From contig CASHTG010000012.1 of assembly GCA_949357655.1 (NCBI GenBank), positions 3,224,001-3,288,000 of the forward strand: a DNA stretch of 64,000 nucleotides. The letters run 5' to 3'. The stretch comes from Parascedosporium putredinis (taxonomy: Eukaryota > Ascomycota > Sordariomycetes > Microascales > Microascaceae). Below the pieces are notes generated by a model. That model was not told the origin of the DNA. It saw nothing but the letters and a program-made list of their open reading frames with translations, and ran no database searches. The position numbers were made by a program, and so were the translations under genes. Below are positions 57,419 to 64,000 of the stretch, in pieces. Every line of letters starts with the position of its first letter. Positions within the stretch are counted from its first letter, which is position 1.

Positions 57419-59283
57419 TCACTCGTTTCGCTGAGTTTTAAGCTCTGGCTTGGGCCGCTTTAGCGGATGGGCCTCTGTATTAAACACATAGTCATCGAGA
57501 CTGACGACGTCGGGCGGAGAGAAGATGAGATAGAAATACTTGAGGGTCTCGGAGAACCAGAAACTCTATATCATCCAGTCAGTTACTATCCATGAAAAAA
57601 AAAGAAAAACAAAAAGGGCGAGGGGGTTATAGCCGGACTGAAGCCGTCGCTAGGATTTCAAGGAATTTGGAAAGGGCAAGTCGTACCTCCATAGAATCGA
57701 GCTTTCTCGTCTCTCCCTTTCTTTGACATCCGCAATGGCCGAGTTCGCGAGGGTAGTCGCGGTCGCCGTCTCGATCGCCTTGAACATCTTCCACGCAATA
57801 TCGAGGTATTCCTCTTTGCCCGTGATGCGGTACGCATAAAAATGCTCTCGATCGCTTCGGGTCGGAGAAGGTACCGAGCATCCTTGATCCACTTGAAGCC
57901 TTCCGGTAGCCTCCTCTGCGTGGTCTCGGTTGAGGGCTCCTCCTCGGCGTCGGGCTCGCAAGGTCCCAGGTTTGTCGTTTTGCAGGGCAAGAGCTGGAAG
58001 ACCTCGGGCATCAGGCCCGTGGGGAAGCTTTCGTACGCCCACGCACACCCGCGGGCGAGCTGCTCGCCGTAATCGACATAGTCGTCCCGGGAGAAGAGCC
58101 TGCCCGCGAGGCCAAACATGCCGCCGGCGAAGCAGGTCAAGTGCTCGCCCTCGGCAGTGAGCTCCGGCTCCGCATCCTCGCGAAAGGGAATGACAAGCCG
58201 GCCGGAGAAGAGTATGGGCGCGGTATCCTTGACCATGGGGCGGAAGAGGAGGTTGTCCCGCGCGGTATCGAGCGAGGAGATGGCCATTTTCTTGTAAGTC
58301 GGATCCAGGCCGCCCAAGAGCATGTGCATCTTTGGCAGGTATTCGTACAAGGAGTCGGCGCGGCCGCCGAGGGTAAAAGACCTCCCCGGGGCCTTTTCCC
58401 TGCGGAAGTCGATCTCGATGGGCCACATGCCCGGAAGCATGGTGCTGTTCTGCAGTTTCTCGAACACGTCCTTGATCCTGTCGATGGCGTCAAAGTATTT
58501 ATCGTTCCCCGTCAGCTGCGCGAGTCGCGTGAATTCCATGGAGAGCGTGCCGGGGGCAGCCGACGCATCATTGTCCCCGCCACCTGCGAGCCCGAGCGGG
58601 CACGGCTAAAGTCCAGCCAAAAGGGCGGCATGCGGTTCGGCGTGTCAAAGGACATGTATAAAAGGTCGCCCAGCTCCACGGCCTTGGCCAAAAGCGCCGG
58701 CTGGTGGCTGAGATCGTAGGCGCTCAGCAGGCCGCCTAGATGCCGAATGGTCGTCTCGAAGACGTTGAGGCTTGAGTCCTGTGTGCTCGCCCAGTCGAGC
58801 TTGGCCACGGAACGCAAGGCCTCGGAGAACTCCCTGTCGAGACCCATGATCCACAGGGTATCGAGGCTGTCGACGGCGGTGGCGGCCCATCCTCCAAACG
58901 TAGTCTTGGGGGCGCCGGAAACGGGCGCGAGCTCGTCTTGCATCCACGCCAACTTCCTATACGACGACCACCCCTCAGAAGGTGGAGCGAACTCTCTCGC
59001 GTCGGGCGGAGAGTTCATCCTTGGAGATGCCGGCTGCGGGGTCGGCGGCGAAGGCGTGCTGCACGCGGGGCAGCTCGAGGGGATCGCCCGTGGGGAGGGT
59101 TCTATACGACTCGACGGGGTGGGCTTGGGGAAAGTTGGACCAGTCGAAGCTCGAGCGGCGGACGGGGACGCCCTCGAGAGGGTAGTGATAGCCCCTGAAG
59201 GATATGAGGGTTTGCGCCGTGAAGTAGAAGACGAGGGCACCTAGAATGAAGAAGAGCACCCGCGAGCGCCGGAAGCCGGCCAT
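57419..59283 (-). CDS. GH47 class I alpha-1,2-mannosidase
   Basis: This calcium-dependent ER/Golgi enzyme trims alpha-1,2-mannose from N-glycans. It is about 582 aa, in exons 59283-57687 and 57565-57419. The N-terminus (MAGFRRSRVLFFILGALVFY) has a single type II membrane anchor. The catalytic domain shows TFGGWAATAVDSLDTLWIMG, ETTIRHLGGLLSAYDL, TLGGRADSLYEYLPKMHML, HLTCFAGGMFGL, LRPEAIESIFYAYRITG and SMESFWFSETLKYFYLIFS. It ends with the NTEAHPL motif whose Thr coordinates Ca2+. Frame breaks lie near 58985-59000 (one extra or two missing), 58575-58578, 57838-57842 and 57715-57717. With these the length is 583 codons. The subtype (ER Mns1 or Golgi type) is not settled by the sequence. Confidence 0.9.
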
Positions 59284-60889
59284 GTTCACAACTCGCGTTT
59301 CCGCAGGGCCCGGAACCCCGGAACTAGCGGCGGCGGCTCAAATTAACCCTGCGTGTGACGTGACACCTCGAGCGGCCGGGTGGGCACGGCCATTGAAGGT
59401 AAGATGGGAAAGAGAAGGGAGAGGGAGCAAAAGAAGAAAAAGAGTATCACTCAAAAGAAAAGTGGAGGAGTCAGAAAGGCATTTAAAGAGAGACAGAAAT
59501 TGGCAAATCCGTCTTTTGGTGTTGAGAAGGGTCGGGGAATCCTCTTTGCAGGGTTCAAACGCAGGGCAGAGCGGGCCAGGGCAGGGTTGGTTCAAGGTTC
59601 TACAAGTACAACATATTCCGCTGACACCGCCGTATTATTACAAGTTTTTCTGAATCATTCATCCATTCCATCCACACAATATTGGGGACGGAATGATTTT
59701 CGCTCGCCTAGTCGATCAAGCTCCAGGGGTTGGGGCGGAATGTTGGGGGAGAGGGGAGGGAGGCTTGATCAGCGGTGGGCTTGGGTTTCGGCCTTGCCAA
59801 GCTTAAACTCGGGAATGTCGAGGCTTGGCAAACCAGTCGCCGTCTGTTGCTGAGCCGTTGCAGAAAATGGCTGCCAAAGTGATCTGGATCGAAAGGATTG
59901 GATGGAACCTCGCCTGCTGTCCGTGAGTCCCCAGATCTGAGGACCGGGATCAAAATCAACCACCAGTCTGGCAACCGGGCTGAACAGTGGAGCGGTTGGT
60001 GGTGGGCGGGAACAAGAAGAATTGTTCGACACTACACCACGGAGGGAATGGATGAAATGGACCTAGGATCCATTCTATCCAGACGGATACCCACCCAAGT
60101 CGTGAAAGAAAAAGCGATACTGCAAAACCGATCTACCTTGCCACGATGGATTCGTATGTCACTATTTACCAAATCTGATAGAGATTATACATGTACTTCC
60201 AGCTCCCTGTTAACTGAGTTCTTCATGTCTGGAAAGCTGTATTATTAGTGGTTACCACAGCTTTTTGCCAGACTTGATAGGGTAGATTGGTTTTGCGGTG
60301 CCGTTTATTTCTTCCACGACTTGCCACCATCGTGCCAATTCATCGAACTAATCATTGCTTCTTTTGGTCGCACAATGATGCAGATTTTCAGTAGTGTCTT
60401 ATGAGCCCGTCGAGCACGACCTGAAAATCCCCGCTAGATAGCAGAGCACTCGCGGTCGATATTCGTCTCATAGTTTGATCAGTCTACGATCAATCTTTGC
60501 TGGGGGACTGCTTCCGACAGCTTGGATGGAGGAAATGGGCAAAGGCATTTCAGCTTGAAGAATGCGGAGGGAGGTCCCGGGCCTAGGTCGGGTTCGGGAA
60601 TCACATCTATGGATGCAGGGCGACTCTATGAAACTAGCCTAAATTCAACGTCCAACAGAGGTCTCGTCTCATAATTATACAGGTCGATGGATCTAGCCGC
60701 CATCCCTCCCACCTCCGTTTCGTACCTATCGATCAATGTTTGCCAGTCCGTCTTGTGATACCAAAACACCGGGGGAACCAAGAAAAAAAGAACAAAAGGA
60801 GGTTAAGAAAAAGAAGAAGAAAAAGACAGAAAGAGGTGGGACAAAATAGGAACACACGAGGGTTAAACCAAAGACAGAGATGCTGAGCA
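59284..60889. other. tandem intergenic region
   Basis: The mannosidase promoter and the 3' UTR of the RUD3-like gene, both on the minus strand, should lie here. Open frames up to 157 aa are low-complexity or motif-free. No gene is supported. Confidence 0.5.
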
Positions 60890-62693
60890 TCAAATCTCAA
60901 AGATTTCGCCGACACCCTCGCCAGCACCTCGACGGTTCTCGATGAGGTCTAGCCGCCACCCTACCCAATTTTTGAGTCCTCTCTTGACCTCCTTGATCCT
61001 TTCTAGTCGCCTAGTGTTCTCCTCGGCCTGCGCTTTCCTAAAAGCGGTCTCGTCGAACTCTATGCCGTCATCGTCATCAGGAAGGAAGTCATCGTCGTCG
61101 TCTGCGCCGGTGAGGGCGTTGATCCCGCTTGCGATGAAGTCTCCAATGCCGCCGCCCCGTGATGTTTCTTGTGACTGGGTGAAAGCATGCCGCCCGAGCC
61201 GAGATCAACGTCTTGGAAAGAGACGTTGTGCTCCCCACCCTCGAGCTCGCGCCTCCTGTCCTTCCAAATACCGCGGCGCAAGTCGTGGTTCTCCGCCTCT
61301 AGCTCCCTTATTCTCTTTTCGAGATTCGATCGGCCCTCGTCTACGAGCTCGTCGACGGCGTCATCGTCGATACCGCCGTCCAGGGACTGCCTAGACTTGA
61401 GCTTGGCCTTTTCCGCCTCGAGGTGCTCCGTTTTGGACCGGAGGTCCCTCACCTCGCCGTCCACCCGCTCCTTTTCGCGCCGCAGAGCCTGGCTCCGAGA
61501 ATCCTGTTCCCGGTGGAGAGTTGTAAGAGTGGCCACTTTTTGCTCGAGGGCGTCTACCTTGGTTTCCAGGTCTGCTCTAACGGCGAGTTGGTCGGCGAGT
61601 TCGTGTTCCACCGTTCGAAGTTTGGTCGCTACGCTCGTTTTCTCGCTGCTGTCCCTGACTGCCTTCTCCGCCGTCCTGTCGAGGTTGCGTCGAAGGTCAC
61701 CAAGTTCCTGCTGGGCCGAGGCTGCGGCACGCTCCGCCCGCGCCAGCTTTCCCTCAAGTGCCCCGATTTGCTCCTTTTCCGAGGACATGCCCGACGAGTG
61801 CCGGTCTAGCGCGGCCCGTAGTTTGGAGAGCTCAAGCTCCATGGATTCGATGGTGGCCGACTTGGAAGCAAGCTGCTCCGCGAGGTCTTCGGAGGAAGCG
61901 TCCTTGCCATGCTTCGATCGGGAAACTTGCTGCTGAAGTTGCGCATTTTGCCGTTCTAGGGACGCAATCTGCGATTCCTGCGAGGAAAACGAAAAAAATA
62001 CCCGAGTTAGCAGTAGTCCTCTCAAGCATGAAAAGAGAGCGGGGCGTCGAGTCGTCCTTTGCCCGTGTGCCATGTCCATCCCAAACTGTGAATCCCAACC
62101 CAACGCAAAGGAATACTTACGAGCTTCTCAACCTGGCCGCCACCTGCGCCAGTTTCCCTGGCGGGGAATCAGCCTCCCGCAGCTCCTCGAGCTCCTCCTC
62201 CGCCTTCTTGCGCCTCCTCTCGGAATCCTGAACCTCCTTGCCGAGACGTTCATTCTCCTTTTCCAACTCCTCGATCCGCGCCACATTCTTCCTGTATATT
62301 TCCGGCGCTGTCGTGCCGTCGGGGCTCGAGAGTCCGGGCGAGAGCGGACCGGAACCCTTGCGGAAGCTCGACGACCGCATCTTGGACTGCTGCGCGAGCG
62401 ACGCGGGATCTTGCGTCGGGGACGTGGGCGGTTCGGCGGACTCGGCGGGCGCATCCTCCACGGCGACGTCTCCCTTCTCGGGCTCGGCTTGGGGCGGGCT
62501 CGGCCGCCTTGGCCTCCTTCTTGGCTTCCTTCTTCGCCTTTTGCTTCCTCAAAGCCTCGGCCTAGAATACCAAAACCGTTAGCAGGTAGGTCGCGGGACA
62601 TAGGGCTGGAGGGAGGGCCACGATGCCAGCACGTGCCTTCTTCTTCATGGCCGCCAGCTTCTCGGCCTTGGCCTTGTCATCGAGCTCGCCCAT
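60890..62693 (-). CDS. RUD3-like Golgi coiled-coil protein (GRAB domain)
   Basis: This is a predicted cis-Golgi matrix protein of about 530 aa. The yeast homologue Rud3 uses its C-terminal GRAB domain to bind Arf1. Exons are about 62693-62637 (or -62622), 62561-62121 and 61977-60890. The N-terminus MGELDDKAKAEKLAAMKKK leads into a Lys/Ala-rich helix (KQKAKKEAKKEAKAAE). A disordered Pro/Ser stretch and a long heptad coiled coil follow (QIASLERQNAQLQQQV ... KTEHLEAEKAKLK). The C-terminus has an acidic loop and the GRAB-like block RIKEVKRGLKNWVGWRLDL, ending GVGEIFEI. Frame breaks lie near 62490 (one extra or two missing), about 62155 and 61155-61158. The first donor is either a GC (AAG|GCACGT) or a weak GT. 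Coiled coil and GRAB end together make the call fairly firm. Confidence 0.85.
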
Positions 62694-63320
62694 TGTGGCG
62701 GGAGAGATTCTCTATCTCTTTTCGAGACGGATAAGAAAGAGGAAGGGGAAAAAAAAAAAAAAGAAGAGTGTATATAGAATAAACTTGCTACGTCAACAGG
62801 GGAGCTGGCGTTTTGGAGGGAGAAAAGGTGAGCTTTGGAGATGCGAAGCTCGAAGTAACACTCTAAAGTTTAGTTACGAACGTGCTGAAATCGATAGCTG
62901 TCCGTTTCGCGAGTCCACGCCTGCACTCCAGCCCATCAGGTACCTTTCTCCCACTGACACAGTGTCAATGCCTCACACCTTGGCTCCCTTTGGCCCACCA
63001 TCCCTCCAAGGTACTTTGGTACACGAGACCATGCTCGCCTCCTTGCATCAAGGAAAGGTACCATGCTTGTATCGGGGCCCGACTCGCGGCGAGGTTTGCT
63101 GTGCAGTGACACAGGAACAATTACATCACGATGCTGCCCTCTCTCACTCACTCTGCCCAGCCAAAAAAAAAAAAAAGAACCCGCCAAACCCCAACCAAAT
63201 CATTGAGAAAAGCGCAATTGTCTCTTGTTTTCTCCCCCACCAATTCGACCCAGCACCTTTCCTTGAATCTTCCCCCGCCCCCTCTTCTCTAGCCATGTCC
63301 TCGTAGAGCTAGAATGAGGC
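62694..63320. other. divergent intergenic region
   Basis: Promoters of the RUD3-like gene (-) and the DnaJ gene (+) lie here. A-runs of about 13 bases occur near 62750 and 63166. No gene is seen. Confidence 0.5.
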
Positions 63321-64000
63321 ATGCCGCTCTGCCAGATCCCCAGCCGAGCGGCCTCACTCTCCGCCGTCGCCGCCGGCTCACGCCCCATCCACCACCGGGC
63401 CCCTTTCACGACCTCGACATGTCGCCTCGCCGACCTACATGAGGACGGCAATTCGTCGCACTACGATGTCCTCCAAGTCCCCCACAACGCCTCACCCGCC
63501 GAGATCAAACGGTTCGTCCTTTTTCCCTTCAAATCCCTCCAAACTCATTCTCCATAGGCACCTAACCCCCTCCTCGACCAGCTCCTTCTACGCCCTTTCG
63601 AAAACACCACCCCGACCACAACCCCTCCGACCCCCACGCCTCCCGCCGCTTCGTCCGCGTATCCGAAGCCTACTCCGTCCTCTCCGCCCCGGCCAAACGC
63701 GCCGCCTACGACCGCGACATGCGCCACTCCCACGCCCATACCCACCAGCCCACCTCGCCCGCGCACCACTACGCCTCGGGTCCCGCCGGCGGCCGCCCCG
63801 CCTCAGGCCTAGGCCGGAGACGGCCCATCGTGAACTCGACGCGCGGCACATTCAAGGGCCCTCCTCCGAGCTTCTATCGCCAGGGAGGCTGGGGCGACCA
63901 CCACGAGAAGCGCAAGGCGGCCCATGACCAGGCTGCGACGGCAGGCGCAGGTGGCGCCTCAACCGCGAGTAGCGGCCTAGGAGGCATGGGGCCTGGCCAG
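63321..64000 (+). CDS. DnaJ-domain protein, probably mitochondrial, 3' truncated by the window
   Basis: This is a J-domain co-chaperone that should stimulate an Hsp70. It starts MPLCQIPSRAASLSAVAAGS with an Arg/Ser-rich, acid-free N-terminus that fits a mitochondrial presequence. The J domain begins at SSHYDVLQVPHNASPAEIKR. It is split by an intron (63512-63581), then reads SFYALSKT. The HPD motif (HPDHNPSDP) and helix FVRVSEAYSVLSAPAKRAAY follow. Helix IV is followed by a His/Ser/Pro linker (HSHAHTHQ) and a Gly-rich stretch up to the window end. A frame break lies just before HPD (63601-63613; one extra or two missing bases). Because it falls at this motif it hides the domain in a raw translation. 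The C-terminus is outside the window. Confidence 0.83.

Noticed and set aside
61187..61936. 249-codon Ser/Arg-rich plus-strand frame
   Set aside because: It is the reverse of the Glu/Lys-rich coiled coil of the RUD3-like protein.
1..64000. CRISPR array, prophage, secondary-metabolite cluster or novel defence system
   Set aside because: No spaced repeats, phage genes, PKS/NRPS or cluster of linked accessory genes; the content is ordinary fungal housekeeping.

Overview
The window is nuclear DNA of a filamentous ascomycete (Pezizomycotina, most likely a Sordariomycete; this is an inference from protein resemblance). It holds 17 protein-coding genes on both strands, separated by intergenic stretches of 0.2-5.4 kb. 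Most genes carry GT...AG introns of roughly 50-250 nt. There are no operons, CRISPR arrays, integrases, rRNAs or convincing tRNAs. The two genes at the window edges are truncated.

Layout. 0-13 kb: tail of a 60S acidic P-protein (+), a UBA/zinc-finger/UBX protein (-), a VAP/Scs2 ER tether (+), a sphingolipid delta-4 desaturase (-) and a small secreted protein (+). 13-23 kb: ICE2-family ER membrane protein (+), alpha/beta hydrolase (+), DUF218/YdcF-like protein (-), FOL3-type dihydrofolate synthase (-) and a conserved fungal protein of unknown function (+). 26-42 kb: a 12-exon Cdc7/SepH septation kinase (+), an MFS transporter (-), a 5.4-kb gene-poor stretch and a C2H2 zinc-finger protein with a His/Asp-rich N-terminus (+). 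45-64 kb: the NMD helicase UPF1 (-), the U3 snoRNP protein IMP4 (+), TOM70 (-), an aminodeoxychorismate-lyase-like class IV aminotransferase (-), a GH47 alpha-mannosidase (-), a RUD3-like Golgi coiled-coil protein (-) and the start of a DnaJ protein (+).

The genes are mostly housekeeping and form no obvious pathway cluster. Loose themes are ER/Golgi and lipid biology (VAP, desaturase, ICE2, GH47, RUD3) and folate/pABA synthesis (FOL3-like and ADC-lyase-like, 36 kb apart).

The most important observation is technical. Thirteen genes are interrupted by about 41 frame breaks: about 34 fit one missing base, and 7 fit one extra or two missing bases. Most sit at homopolymers, often G/C runs of four or more. 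When single-base losses are restored in the count, total coding lengths become multiples of three (UPF1, SepH-like kinase, GH47, hydrolase, IMP4, ADC lyase, FOL3, ICE2, UBX and others). This points to sequence error, not to pseudogenes. I found no convincing novel system; the best biological leads are the secreted protein, the His/Asp-rich zinc-finger protein and the conserved unknown gene.
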